DNA of 31,102 bases from T3Sed10-241 sp036796255 (GTDB lineage Bacteria; Bacteroidota; Bacteroidia; Flavobacteriales_D; Cryomorphaceae): the NCBI GenBank assembly GCA_036796255.1, contig DAIRDH010000041.1:1-31102 (forward strand), written 5' to 3'. Positions 15,829 to 27,200 of this stretch are shown in pieces; within the stretch, counting starts at the first letter, position 1, and each line of letters begins with the position of its first letter. The notes below the pieces were generated by a model, which worked only from the letters and a program-made list of their open reading frames with translations, was not told where the DNA came from and did not search any database. Both the position numbers and the translations under genes were made by a program.

Positions 15829-16769
15829 ACAAGCAAATCACGTCACACATCATGATGGTGCGGCCCATCAACTTCAGGCTAAATGAGCAAACTGCCGTAA
15901 ACAACTATTACCAAAAGGTGCTCGATGGCCTGCGCCCGGAGGAGGCCAACGCGCGTGCACAGGAAGAATTTGATACTTTCGTGAAAAAGCTGCGCGAAGC
16001 AGGAATCAATGTATATGTATTTCAGGATGATACTTATCCGGATACTCCCGATTCTATTTTTCCCAACAACTGGGTCTCATTTCACGAAGATGGCCGCATC
16101 GCCATGTACCCCATGTATGCTGAAAACAGGAGGCTGGAGCGCCGCGAAGAAATGTTTGATATTTTGGCCGATGACTTTGGTTTTCAGGTTACAGAAGTGG
16201 AAGACTTCACACACTTCGAAGATATCGCACTCTACCTCGAAGGCACTGGCAGCATGATCCTCGACCGGGAAAATCGCATTGCCTACGCGGCCCTCAGCGA
16301 GCGCACCGATGTGCATGTGCTCGAAACTTTCTGCGATCGTTTTGATTTTGAAAAGTTGATGTTTACTGCCAATCAAACCGTTGATGGTAAGCGCTTGCCC
16401 ATCTACCACACCAATGTGATGATGTGCCTCGGATCGAAGTTTTCAGTAGTTTGCCTCAACTCCATCGACGACCTCAGAGACCGCAAGGTACTGGTAAATA
16501 CCCTCAAGGAAACAGGCAAGAAAGTAATTGAAATCACTGAAGTCCAGAAGGAGCGATTTGCCGGCAATATGCTCAATGTAGCCAATAAGGAGGGGAAAGA
16601 ATACTGCGTGATGAGTGCTGCAGCGTTTAGCGCCTTGCGCCCTGACCAGATTGAAGCCATTGAAAAGCACGCCACCATACTTTACAGCTCCCTCGATACC
16701 ATCGAGGCCTTGGGCGGAGGCAGCGCGCGCTGCATGATGGCCGAGATATTTTTGCCAAAGAATTCATAA
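15825..16769 (+). CDS. ctlX: Citrulline utilization hydrolase, CtlX-type
   Basis: A 314-residue member of the same superfamily in the CtlX branch, associated with hydrolysis of citrulline or a related ureido/guanidino compound. It opens with TSHIMMVRPINF and EQTAVNNYYQ, followed by SIFPNNWVSFH (78-87), the acidic YLEGTGSM (137-144), the His-containing IYHTNVMMCLG (193-203, His195) and a C-terminal GGGSARCMMAEIFLP with the likely nucleophile Cys303. All expected active-site positions are present and the length is typical. Its ATG overlaps the TGA of the preceding related hydrolase, and argS follows eight bases after its stop, so the three genes are probably co-transcribed. The family name is confident; the precise reaction in this organism is inferred. 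Confidence 0.88.
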   Translation: MNKQITSHIMMVRPINFRLNEQTAVNNYYQKVLDGLRPEEANARAQEEFDTFVKKLREAGINVYVFQDDTYPDTPDSIFPNNWVSFHEDGRIAMYPMYAENRRLERREEMFDILADDFGFQVTEVEDFTHFEDIALYLEGTGSMILDRENRIAYAALSERTDVHVLETFCDRFDFEKLMFTANQTVDGKRLPIYHTNVMMCLGSKFSVVCLNSIDDLRDRKVLVNTLKETGKKVIEITEVQKERFAGNMLNVANKEGKEYCVMSAAAFSALRPDQIEAIEKHATILYSSLDTIEALGGGSARCMMAEIFLPKNS

Positions 16770-16777
16770 AGCCCGCC

Positions 16778-18559
16778 ATGAATATAGAAAGCCAGTTGGC
16801 TGAGGAGGTATCCAAAGCCATAGCATCACTTTACCAGGTCGAACTAGATGCAGCCCAAATTCAAATCCAGCCCACGCGCAAAGAATTTGAGGGGGAGTTT
16901 ACAGTAGTGGTTTTTCCACTGGCAAAACTCACTTCACAGGCGCCCCCCAAATTGGCGGGAGCCATTGGTGAAGCCCTTTTGAGCAGCGGAGCCCTCGTGG
17001 AAGCATTTGGCGTGGTGCAGGGTTTTCTCAACCTCAAGATTAAATCCAGCATTTGGACGGCTTTTCTTTCGGATGCCATGCAGGCAGGGCAGTTTGGATT
17101 TGCACCGGCTTCGAGCAAAGGCGTTGTGGTGGTAGAGTACTCCTCGCCCAATACCAATAAGCCACTCCACCTGGGCCATTTGCGCAACAATTTTCTCGGC
17201 TATGCAGTGGCTGAAATATTGAAGGCAGTGGGCCATGACGTGAAGAAGGTTCAGATTATCAACGACCGCGGTATCCACATTTGCAAAAGCATGGTGGCTT
17301 GGCAGCAATTTGGCAATGGCGAAACCCCGGAATCGTCAGGATTGAAGGGCGATCACCTTGTCGGTAAATATTATGTAGCCTTCGATAAGGTCTATAAGGC
17401 CCAGGTAGCTGAATTGACTGCAGAAGGTAAAAGCAAGGAAGAAGCCGAGGCCAATGCGCCTATTATGATGGAGGCACGCGAGACTTTGCAGCTTTGGGAA
17501 GCTGGCGACAAAGAATTATATGCGCTTTGGCAGAAAATGAACAACTGGGTGTATGAAGGTTTTGAAGCCACCTATGCCCGCATGGGCGTCGATTTTGACA
17601 AGCTCTATTATGAAAGTGATACCTATGTGCTTGGCAAAGACGTGGCCCTCGATGGGGTAGCGCAGGGCGTTTTTGAACGTCAGGCCGACGGATCGGTCTG
17701 GGCCGATCTGAGCGACGAAGGCATGGACCGTAAGCTGCTTTTGCGCAGCGATGGTACGAGTGTATACATGACACAAGACCTGGGCACAGCCATTTTGCGT
17801 CAACGCGACTATCCAGGATTGACAAGGATGGTTTACACCGTGGGCAATGAGCAGGAGTATCATTTCAAGGTATTGTTTGCTTTGCTGCAAAAGCTGGGTT
17901 ACGCGTGGGCCGCTGATTGCCACCACCTGAGTTATGGAATGGTGGAGCTGCCTCAGGGCAAAATGAAATCGCGCGAGGGTACCGTGGTCGATGCTGATGA
18001 CTTAATGCAGGAAATGGCTGAAGCAGCGAGAACCATTACCGAATCGCTGGGCAAGCTCGAAGACCTCAGCGCAGAGGAGCGTATGGAACTTTATGAAAAC
18101 ATAGGGATGGCGGCCCTCAAATACTTTTTGCTCAAGGTAGATCCCCGAAAAGGGATGATGTTCAACCCTGAAGAAAGTGTTGATTTCAACGGACATACCG
18201 GGCCATTTATTCAGTACGGACATGCACGCACCTGTGCCTTGCGCAGAAAGTACGGCGTCGAAGTTCCGGAATCTGCAATAGGTGTTGATCCTGAGGGTGC
18301 TGAGCGCAAATTGCTGTTGAAATTGTACCTCTTCGATAAGAGCTTGAACGAGGCTGCCAGCAGCTACAATCCGGCTCTTTTGGCAAATTACGTGTACGAC
18401 CTCGTGAAAGATTTCAACGCCTTTTACCAGCAAAAACCAGTGATACAGGCGGAAACGGATGAATTGCGCGATTTCCGCATGCAGCTGGTATCCATGACAG
18501 GCCGTGTGATTAAAAGTGCAACTGCATTGCTTGGAATTGCGGTACCTGAGAAAATGTAG
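16778..18559 (+). CDS. argS: Arginine--tRNA ligase
   Basis: Class I aminoacyl-tRNA synthetase that charges tRNA-Arg with arginine, 593 residues. The N-terminal tRNA-binding domain (about 1-100, with FEGEFTVVVFPLAKLTSQAP) leads to the Rossmann core with the HIGH variant HLGH (131-134) in SSPNTNKPLHLGHLRNN, and the KMSKS-loop variant KMKS (395-398) in GKMKSREGTVVDADDL. The C-terminal anticodon-binding DALR domain runs from about 470 to the end, with the signature GPFIQYGHARTCALRRK just before it. It follows ctlX by eight bases with no terminator, so an essential translation gene is probably read from the arginine/citrulline promoter. The next gene has its own promoter. Confidence 0.97.
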   Translation: MNIESQLAEEVSKAIASLYQVELDAAQIQIQPTRKEFEGEFTVVVFPLAKLTSQAPPKLAGAIGEALLSSGALVEAFGVVQGFLNLKIKSSIWTAFLSDAMQAGQFGFAPASSKGVVVVEYSSPNTNKPLHLGHLRNNFLGYAVAEILKAVGHDVKKVQIINDRGIHICKSMVAWQQFGNGETPESSGLKGDHLVGKYYVAFDKVYKAQVAELTAEGKSKEEAEANAPIMMEARETLQLWEAGDKELYALWQKMNNWVYEGFEATYARMGVDFDKLYYESDTYVLGKDVALDGVAQGVFERQADGSVWADLSDEGMDRKLLLRSDGTSVYMTQDLGTAILRQRDYPGLTRMVYTVGNEQEYHFKVLFALLQKLGYAWAADCHHLSYGMVELPQGKMKSREGTVVDADDLMQEMAEAARTITESLGKLEDLSAEERMELYENIGMAALKYFLLKVDPRKGMMFNPEESVDFNGHTGPFIQYGHARTCALRRKYGVEVPESAIGVDPEGAERKLLLKLYLFDKSLNEAASSYNPALLANYVYDLVKDFNAFYQQKPVIQAETDELRDFRMQLVSMTGRVIKSATALLGIAVPEKM

Positions 18560-18583
18560 ATCAGCTTTTCCCGACAGATTGCT

Positions 18584-18592
18584 TACTTTTGC
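18584..18592 (+). promoter_or_regulatory. -7 promoter element of ffh
   Basis: TACTTTTGC matches the Bacteroidota consensus TAnnTTTG. It lies 20 bases before the ffh ATG, in the short gap after argS. No TTG is seen at the usual upstream distance. Confidence 0.5.
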
Positions 18593-18612
18593 AGCCCTAA
18601 AAAGCGAGCAAT

Positions 18613-19959
18613 ATGTTTGACAATTTAACGGAGAAATTCGACCGTGCCTTTAAGGTACTTAAAGGCCAGGGGCAGATCACCGAAGTAAACGTTGCCGAAA
18701 CCCTCAAGGAAGTAAGGCGTGCCCTGCTCGATGCCGACGTCAATTTCAAAACCGCCAAGGACTTTACCAATGAGGTGAAGGAGAAAGCACTGGGCCGCGA
18801 CGTGCTCAACGCGGTGAAGCCAGGTCAACTCTTGGTCAAGATCACCCATGAGTCGCTTGTGGAGCTGATGGGAGGCAAGCAGGAGGAAATCAATATTTCC
18901 GGCAACCCCGCAGTGATCCTAATGTCGGGATTGCAGGGTTCGGGTAAGACCACCTTTTCAGGAAAACTGGCCCATTACCTCAAAACCAAGAAAGGCAAGA
19001 GACCACTCCTAGTGGCTTGTGACGTGTACCGCCCGGCGGCTATTGATCAGCTGCATGTGGTGGGCGATCAGATTGGTGTTGAAGTTTTTTCAAATAAGGA
19101 AGAAAAGAATCCGGTTAAGATCGCTGAAGCGGCAATTGCCCACGCGAAAAGCAATAACTTTAATGTAGTCATTGTCGATACCGCTGGTCGCCTTGCAGTC
19201 GATGAGCAAATGATGCAAGAGATTGCTGCGGTAAAGTCAGTCATAAAGCCGTCAGAAACACTTTTCGTGGTGGATGCCATGACGGGTCAGGATGCGGTCA
19301 ATACTGCCAAGGCATTCAACGAACGCCTCAATTTTGATGGGGTGGTGCTTACCAAGCTCGATGGTGATACCCGCGGCGGTGCTGCCATTTCCATTAAATC
19401 TGTAGTCAACAAGCCCATCAAGTTTGTAGGTACAGGTGAGAAAATGGATGCGCTAGATCTTTTCTATCCTGAGCGCATGGCCGACAGGATTCTGGGCATG
19501 GGCGACGTGGTATCGCTTGTGGAGCGCGCCCAGGAAAACTACGATGAGGAGAAAGCCCGCAAGCTGCAGCGTAAAATTGCCAAGAACGAATTCAACTTTG
19601 ATGACTTCCTCGACCAGATCCAGCAAATCAAGAAGATGGGAAATGTGAAGGACCTCATGGGCATGATTCCCGGTATGGGCAAAGCCATGAAGGGTCTCGA
19701 TATCGATGACGATGCTTTTAAAGGAGTCGAAGCCATCATTCGCTCCATGACTGCCGAGGAGCGCGGGAACCATAAAATCCTTGACGGAAGCCGCCGCAAG
19801 CGCATAGCCCGCGGCAGCGGCACCGACATTGCTGAGGTCAACAGGCTGGTGAAGCAGTTTGAGGAAACCCGAAAAATGATGCAGCTCATGAGCAATAAGA
19901 AGAACATGGCCAGCCTGATGCGGCAAATGGGTGGCATGGGAAATATGCCAAAAATGTAA
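18613..19959 (+). CDS. ffh: Signal recognition particle protein (SRP54 GTPase)
   Basis: The protein part of the signal recognition particle. It binds signal peptides of nascent membrane proteins with 4.5S RNA and docks on FtsY. It has 448 residues: N domain (about 1-95), G domain with P-loop GLQGSGKTT (106-114), DTAGRL (189-194) and TKLDGD (247-252), and a methionine-rich M domain (about 300-448) with MGMIPGMGKAMKG, the RNA-binding helix region RRKRIARGSGT, and an end rich in Met and Gly (MRQMGGMGNMPKM). The length is normal. folD follows after 39 bases without a terminator. I see no 4.5S RNA gene in the window. Confidence 0.98.
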   Translation: MFDNLTEKFDRAFKVLKGQGQITEVNVAETLKEVRRALLDADVNFKTAKDFTNEVKEKALGRDVLNAVKPGQLLVKITHESLVELMGGKQEEINISGNPAVILMSGLQGSGKTTFSGKLAHYLKTKKGKRPLLVACDVYRPAAIDQLHVVGDQIGVEVFSNKEEKNPVKIAEAAIAHAKSNNFNVVIVDTAGRLAVDEQMMQEIAAVKSVIKPSETLFVVDAMTGQDAVNTAKAFNERLNFDGVVLTKLDGDTRGGAAISIKSVVNKPIKFVGTGEKMDALDLFYPERMADRILGMGDVVSLVERAQENYDEEKARKLQRKIAKNEFNFDDFLDQIQQIKKMGNVKDLMGMIPGMGKAMKGLDIDDDAFKGVEAIIRSMTAEERGNHKILDGSRRKRIARGSGTDIAEVNRLVKQFEETRKMMQLMSNKKNMASLMRQMGGMGNMPKM

Positions 19960-19998
19960 GTAAGTCCATTTTGGAGCAAGCGATAAAGAGAGATAACC

Positions 19999-20883
19999 AT
20001 GACTGAGTTGGAGAAAGTGAGAATTATTGATGGCAAGGAGACCGCTGCCGATATCCGCAAAGAAATTGCCGGAAAGGTTGCTGCAAGGATCAAAGAAGGC
20101 AAGCGTGCCCCGCATCTTGCCGCAGTGCTGGTGGGAAATGACGGAGGGAGCGAGACCTATGTAAGCTACAAGGTCAAAGACTGCGCAGAAGTGGGTTTCA
20201 ACTCCACACTCATCCGACGTCCCGACTCTATTTCAGAAAAGGAACTCCTTGATCTGGTAGAAGAGCTCAATCAAAACGATGAGATCGACGGCTTTATCGT
20301 GCAGTTGCCCTTGCCTGCCCACATCGCTACCCAAAAGGTGATCACAGCCATTGACCCAAACAAAGATGTGGACGGTTTTCATCCTACCAACGTGGGGCGC
20401 ATGGTACTCGGCCTGCCCGGATTTTTGCCTGCAACTCCGTATGGCATCATTGAATTGCTCAGGCGCAACGACATCAGTACCGTGGGCAAGCATTGCGTGG
20501 TAATTGGGCGAAGCAATATCGTGGGTTCTCCTTTGAGTATTTTGCTTTCGCGAAACAGTCCTCAGGGCAATGCCACAGTAACCCTTTGCCATAGCCGTAC
20601 TGCCGATTTGGCCGCCATTTGCCGCGAGGCCGATATCGTTTTTGCCGCCATAGGCAGGCCCGGAGTTGTAAAAGCCGACATGGTGAAATCCGGAGCGGTG
20701 GTCATCGACGTAGGTACTACGCGTGTGAGTGATAGCTCACGAAAAAATGGTTACGCGCTCAAGGGTGATGTCGATTTCGATGACGTCAAGCCAAAATCAT
20801 CAGCAATTACGCCCGTTCCTGGTGGCGTAGGACCCATGACGCGGGTCGCTTTATTGCTCAATACGCTTGCTGCCGCAAAATAG
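19999..20883 (+). CDS. folD: Methylenetetrahydrofolate dehydrogenase / methenyltetrahydrofolate cyclohydrolase
   Basis: Bifunctional one-carbon enzyme that interconverts 5,10-methylene-, 5,10-methenyl- and 10-formyl-tetrahydrofolate, using NADP(+). It has 294 residues. The catalytic part shows SETYVSYKVKDCAEVGF with the active-site Lys58, then GFIVQLPLP and NKDVDGFHPTN. The nucleotide-binding part shows GRSNIVGSPLSILL, CHSRT and AAIGRPGVVKADMVK. The end has TPVPGGVGPMTRVALL. All are standard family signatures and the length is typical. It lies 39 bases after ffh, probably in the same transcript. No clear terminator follows it. Confidence 0.97.
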   Translation: MTELEKVRIIDGKETAADIRKEIAGKVAARIKEGKRAPHLAAVLVGNDGGSETYVSYKVKDCAEVGFNSTLIRRPDSISEKELLDLVEELNQNDEIDGFIVQLPLPAHIATQKVITAIDPNKDVDGFHPTNVGRMVLGLPGFLPATPYGIIELLRRNDISTVGKHCVVIGRSNIVGSPLSILLSRNSPQGNATVTLCHSRTADLAAICREADIVFAAIGRPGVVKADMVKSGAVVIDVGTTRVSDSSRKNGYALKGDVDFDDVKPKSSAITPVPGGVGPMTRVALLLNTLAAAK

Positions 20884-21224
20884 TGGAGGCAACTATTTGA
20901 TTTTATTACGTTAAAGGAACGATCCTTGACTCCTGAGATAGAATTAACTGTTTTTGATCGTGGAAAAGACTAATTTTGTCTTTGATATGAAGCTGTTCGT
21001 GAAAAATATTAGATGCTTTTTTTGGATAACTTGTCCTTTTGTAGTTGTCCGTGATGGCTTAGCCCAAGTCATGTTTAAATGCTGCGACCAAGCTGGATCA
21101 AGAGGTCAAGTGATCAAGGCGCAAGTGACATTCATACCTAAAAATAAATGCCTTTGGCCTGAGCAAAATTTGATCTGGGCTTTTTTTACAACCCGCCTAA
21201 ATAGCTACTCCGATGTGAGACGCC
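20884..21224. other. Intergenic region between folD and the giant surface-protein gene
   Basis: I see no convincing gene. An open frame (20954-21271) contains a possible -7 motif, TAATTTTG (20971-20978), followed by a Met at 20987. Its product is Cys/Trp-rich, has no motif, and runs through the promoter and start of the next gene. No strong terminator is visible; a small AAGGA/TCCTT hairpin near 20914-20927 has no U-tract. Confidence 0.5.
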
Positions 21225-21256
21225 TTGATCTTTCGTCGTTTAATTCATTACCTTTG
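21225..21256 (+). promoter_or_regulatory. Promoter of the giant surface-protein gene
   Basis: TTGAT (21225-21229) and TACCTTTG (21249-21256), with 21 bases between the TTG and the TA, match the Bacteroidota -33/-7 form. The ATG at 21265 is only eight bases beyond the -7 motif, so the transcript would be nearly leaderless. The upstream TTTTCGA box of the paralogue array is absent. Confidence 0.6.
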
Positions 21257-21264
21257 TCATTGCT

Positions 21265-24200
21265 ATGGTAGAGTTTATCAAAAATACAAGGCAATATCTA
21301 AAAGCCATTCTCGTCGCTGTGATCTTTGTGTCAGCAGCTCAGGTTGTTTTTGGGCAGTTCGGCCCTATGGGATTTGGAAATGCGACGGGGGCTGAATCGC
21401 CGATAGGTTATGAGCAACCGAAGCTTCTGCTATGGTTAGACGGCAGCAGTGTAACCGTTTCAAACGGACAAAATGTGACCACATGGCCCGATAAAAGCGG
21501 CAATGGTCACGACTTCATTGCCGATGCGGCTTGGGCGCCCATCTTTCGATCCTCGGGTGGGCCTGGAAACACACCGTATGTGGAGTTTGGCCGGGCAGAC
21601 AACCGCATGTATTGCGAAAACTTTCCTATGTCAAGTGAGGGTTACACGATCTATTTTGTGATTCGAACAAATGACAGTAAATACGGCATTTTTAATTACG
21701 GTTCATCAACAAATCCTCAGGAGCTCGTAATTTATAACGACGATGCCAATGGATTTATCAGGCAGCAAGTTGGTGCTCAATTAAGAACTACAGCTATTGG
21801 TGATATAAGCAATAATACTTGGCTCTATGGCGGACTTGTTCATGATATTGGCTCTTTCTTGTGGGAATACAACCGGTCTAACGAAGCCGGAGCAGAAAAT
21901 AATTCAACCTTTGCACAGAACGAGACATTCTCACCCACAGGTACTGCCGTAATTGGCAATATCCAGCAAACCTTGAATGGAGGTTTTTTGGCGGCAGATG
22001 CCTTGGATGGAGATATTGCTGAAATTATCGTTTGGGAAGGAGCACTTTCCCGTCCCCACACGAGGCTCATGCGCACCTACTTGTGGACCAAATATGGCGT
22101 ATCCAATTGGACCACTGGTGGGGGTTGGGATAAATTCAGAAACTTTGCTGCAGGTAGTGGCGGAAAATATTACGAGCCTATAGCAGTGGGCCGTGACAAT
22201 GGTACTCCCAATCCTGGCGAACACTGCGAGTCCCGGCTTAAAGGCCTTGTTCTGCGCGTAAACCCAGGTCAATGGACGCAGAGCCGAACTTACACCGTTG
22301 CAGGCCATGTAGGCGAAACCAATAGCAGTGTTGTTACCGACTTGCCTGCTGGTGTGCAGGCGAGGTGGAGCCGTACATGGGAAATAAATGGAAATGACGC
22401 TACCGGTCAGCAATTTAGAGTTGGATTCGACTTTGGGGAAGGTATAGCCGGAGGGCAAATTCCCCAAGTGGTTGAGAATTTTGTGCTGCTTCGGCGTACT
22501 GGAACGTCTGGCACCTTTGCGGTTACTCCGGCCTCAGAAATCATTAGCAAGGCCATAGTCGATGACGAGGTAGTTTTTACGATTCAAAGGTCTAACCTCA
22601 ACACCAACAACCGCTTTTACACCATTGGGACCACCAATGCAACGATCAGTTCACTCACAGGCTCTGTGCTGCGCACATGGTATGCATATCAAAACGGGAA
22701 CTGGGATGACCCGCTTATATGGACCCTTGACGGCAGTGCAGCACCATCATATGTGAATCCGAATAACGCGATTCCTGCCAGCGGTGACAACATTGTTATA
22801 GGTTCAGGTAGAGATGTGTTGGTCAACATAAGCGGAATAAGTCAAGGTAATCTCCAACTTTCCGGAACACTCGACGTGGGCACCCAACCTTCGCCATCAT
22901 TTGCAGCTATAGCAGGCAATGGTACAATTCGTTGTGCTGGAAATGGTACGGCAAGTAATTTTCCGACAGGGAATACAACTGCTTTCGCCGACCCAAACAA
23001 TGGCGGAAGGGTGGAATTCTATGAAAGCCCGGCCAACGTGAATAATATCACGCAAAGTACTGATCTTCTCGTAAACCGCATGGAGATCAACTTCACAAGT
23101 GCTACAAGACAGTTGATTCTTGCGAGTACAAATGTAGTTTCCAACGCCAGCAATGACCTCACCCACAACGGCCGCCTGGAAATTACCAGGGGAACATTGG
23201 TCATTAACGATAGCCAAACATCTGCATCGCGAAATATCAATAGTTTTGGTGATGTCTTTGTCGCAAGTCAGGGAAATATCCGTGTGAACGCGGCAAATCT
23301 TGTATCCGGGAGAGTGCACAGATGGAATGTTGAAGGAAATATATTTAATGAAGGAGATATAAGGTTAACCCAACGTACGGCCCCCAATTATGGTAGTGCT
23401 GATCTTCAAGGTCGTGTAGCGCTTCGGTTTATCAATGACGATAGCAATCAGAACCTCACAACCAACGGGAATTTTAACGTGTGGCGCCTTGTTGTGGACA
23501 AAGGTTTGGACAAAACCTACAAAGTCGAGATTTCTGCCAACGCTGCAAGTCGTTTTAATGTCTACGGTGAATGCACAGACGGCGGGGCAAACTCGGACTT
23601 CGAAAGTGAGAGCCAAAATTCGAATGCTGTTGCTATCATCAATGGAACTTGTCACATTCGTGAGAATGTGTTTCTCCCATTACAGGTTGGGAATGGTGGA
23701 AATTATAACATTAACAGCACGGCCGCTTTGTGGGTCGATGGCGGAACCGCAGCCAAAGGTGCTCCACTAGTGGGCCCTGGAAATTCTCAGGCCATCGTGG
23801 TATATGGAGAGTTGATAGTTACCGCCGGCGCTTTGCATGCAGATACCAGAAGCGGTGTGACTTTACGTGGAAACGGGCTACTTAGAATAGACGGAGGTAC
23901 TGTTTATGCCAACCAAATACGAACTTCCATATTTGGTTCAACAAATATTGGAGGGTATATCCAAAACGGAGGCGAAGTTTACATAGATGGTTCAAAAGCA
24001 GGCGATACAGAGACCAGTTATTACGTTTTAAGTTTATCATATCCCGGCAATGTTTTTCAAATGTCGGGTGGAGACATGTACATCACCGGTGCCAACTCAC
24101 GAGGTTTGATTTGGATCAATTCAGATCCATCTCAAACGAGTGTTTCCGGAGGTACAGTGCATGTAGATGTATCCACCACCAACAATGATTATACAATTAC

Positions 24201-27200
24201 AAGTCGGGCACCACTTTGGAATTTGAATATTACCCGTTCTGCTACGTCAGGAACCAATCGACCTGTGGTCACAAAAGGTGGCTCATTTACAGATACCGAA
24301 GGAACCACAACACTTCCAGACCTTCCACTGTATATCAATGGAAACCTATCAATCAGCGGGGCCAATTCACCTACCCTTCAAATGGGACCGTCCAGCGCTG
24401 CACCGATGGATCTGTTCATTAACGGGGGCATGTCTATTTCAACATCTGGAATATACAACCACTTCGAAAATACAACCCACTTTTTGGGCAACACCAACTC
24501 ATTTATCAATATTGTTGGAGCGGTCAAAACCTTTCACAATGTAGTCATTGATAAAGCAGTAGATACGCGATTTGCTGAGATTCAAACCACCAGTGCTTCG
24601 CCTGCTATGGATATCCTTGGAAGCTTATTTGTGGAAAAAGGATTTTTGGAAAACAACAACCGTCAAATCATCGTGCGGGGTGATGTTACCAATCGATCAC
24701 GCGTTGGCAGCGCCAGCAGCACCGGTGACCTCATGTTACAGGGTACTTCTGGTGTACAGCAAATTATTTCACAAGAGGCAATTTTTCATGGTTTGCGCAT
24801 TAACAATCCCGACGGAGTGCGGCTTGTCAATGACGGGATCACTGTAAAGAGGAGACTTTTATTCTCAAGCGGGCACCTTTTCATCGGTGACCATAAGCTC
24901 AGAATGGAAACCACTCTTGCACCATTTACTTCCGCGGGTGCGGCAAGGCACGTTGTTTGCAGTGGTAATCCGGGTGCAGGCGGGGTGGAAGTGCTCTTTC
25001 ATTCAGGCACACAAAACACATTGTTTCCTATTGGAGTCAATGACGGTGCTACGACGAAATATACACCTGCAACAATCGTAATCAATGGCGCTTTTGTAGA
25101 TTCCGGATTCGTTCAGATTGCCCCTGTGGATACGCTATTGCCAACGGTCGACATAAGCGCAGGAGGGTCCTATCTTAACTACTATTGGAGGCTGACCCAT
25201 TCTGAATTTGACAACTTGCCCATGGTAAGCCATAGGTTTGACTATGCCGGTTCAGATGTGGTCGGCTCCGCAGGCGACCTCTCAGCAGGAAGGGTGCTTT
25301 CTGAATTTCCATTTGATAGAGAGTTTGATGATTCACCAGCACCTTCAACAGGCCACGTTAATGCAACACAAATATTCTACAACGGTCCTGATGTAGCTCA
25401 AAATAGTTTGGGTAATGGAACTACACTTGTAAATGCCAACTATTCAGCAGGTGACGAAGACCGGTTCATAGGCAAGCCTTTGGTATTTTACTCCAGAGAT
25501 GACTCCCCCTTAGCTGATTGGACAGACCCTCAGTCTTGGAATGAATTAAGTGACTTTTTACCTGGTACTCCCGGTCCTTATCAACTTCACAGCAGCGCAC
25601 TCCCTACTGCCAATACTGTTTCACCCGGCCCCGGAAGTGTTGTTTATATTGGTTTTGATGTTGACAGCCCCGATAGAAAGCCGCATTCCTACGCCGCCCC
25701 GTCTGCGGGTATAGAAGCCGCAGAAGTTCGCTTCACACCGCTTCAGGACCCTTCAGGAAACCGATTGCCGCGCTTTAATGGTCCCACTGCTGCAGATATT
25801 ACAATTAGAAGACCAACGCTTCGATTGAGCAGCAGCGCGCAAATAGCAGAGGTTGTCCAAATATCCGGTGAGGGTACAATTTTGCTCCAGGGCGATGTCA
25901 ATCTATCTCTGGTGGATATCAGCAGATTCTTGAGTGAAGACTCCTCTATTGTGATGATTGAAACAGGGAACAATCCTTTGATCCTGAATAATCTTCCATC
26001 GGATATGCCCAACTTATTTGTTACTTCGATTAACAACGGTAGCGGCAATAACATAGCCCAAATTGCCACAGACATCAATGTGAGAGGTAATTTTGAATTG
26101 GCCGGAAATGCGAAGTTGCGTTTAAATGCCGGATCCAATGGCAATATTTCTGTCGCTGGCGATTTTATTGCGGATCAATACCAGGCCATAACGGTTGGGG
26201 CACATGTTTCTTTTCCTCAGAATGGTCCTCCAAAAACATTGCGCGTACTTGGTGATTTGAAGCTTTTGGGCCAGAGTGCCAGAATAGATATACTTGGTAC
26301 GAGTACCACGCCGCCGCCACCGGTGCCATGGACTCCTGCTTCCCTAACGGATGCTGTACTATGGCTTGATGCAGATGATGATACGAAGATAACCACATCG
26401 TTAGACAAAGTAACACAATGGCAGAATAGCATGGCAGGGCCATTTGCGGCAGTTCAATCTGATGACACGAAGCGCCCAACCTACCAGGCTAGCGGACTCA
26501 ATGGAAAGTCGACCATAAGGTTTGATGGAATTGATGATTTTCTTGGTATAGCCCACAACAGTGTATTTAACATTGCTGCGGGTGAAGATTTCGAATTATT
26601 CACAGTTACTGTTCCGTTGCAAAAAAATTCACGCGCCATTTACTCCAAAGGTGGAGTGCATAGTACAGATTTAGCACTTTACTATTGGAGTAATTCATAT
26701 CGGATAAGACTTAATGGCGCTTCTTTTGATAATGGAACCGGAACCGGCAGCAACCAAAACCCTAACATTGGTTGGGCAAGGAGACAAGGCGCCAGTGGGA
26801 TTGTCTGGAATTCATCGGGTGGAACTGCCAGCATTTCTGGTGTGTCAGGTGCTCTGGTTTCAAACACCAAGGATGTTTGCATCGGAGCCTTAGATGAGGG
26901 AATAGAGCGGTTTTTCGATGGAGATATTGCTGAAGTAATTTTTATCAAACGGGCGCTAAGCACTGATGAACGTCAACGTTTGGAAGGATATCTCGCCCAC
27001 AAATGGGGCCTTACTGCCACTTTGCCAAATGGACATCCATTTAAGTCTACTCCGCCCGCCTCCAATGAGGATGATACAAAAAGTCATTCGCTTGAAGTTT
27101 GGGGAAATATCGAACAGGATATTAACGGCCCAGCATTAGCTGATGGAATGAATTTATATCTGCCAACTACCTTCAGGCGCGTGGATCTCTTCTTGAGAGG

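Noticed and set aside
20954..21271. Open frame of 105 codons with a TAnnTTTG-like motif before an internal Met
   Set aside because: The TTG spacing is only 14 bases and the product has no motif. The frame crosses the promoter and the start of the giant gene.
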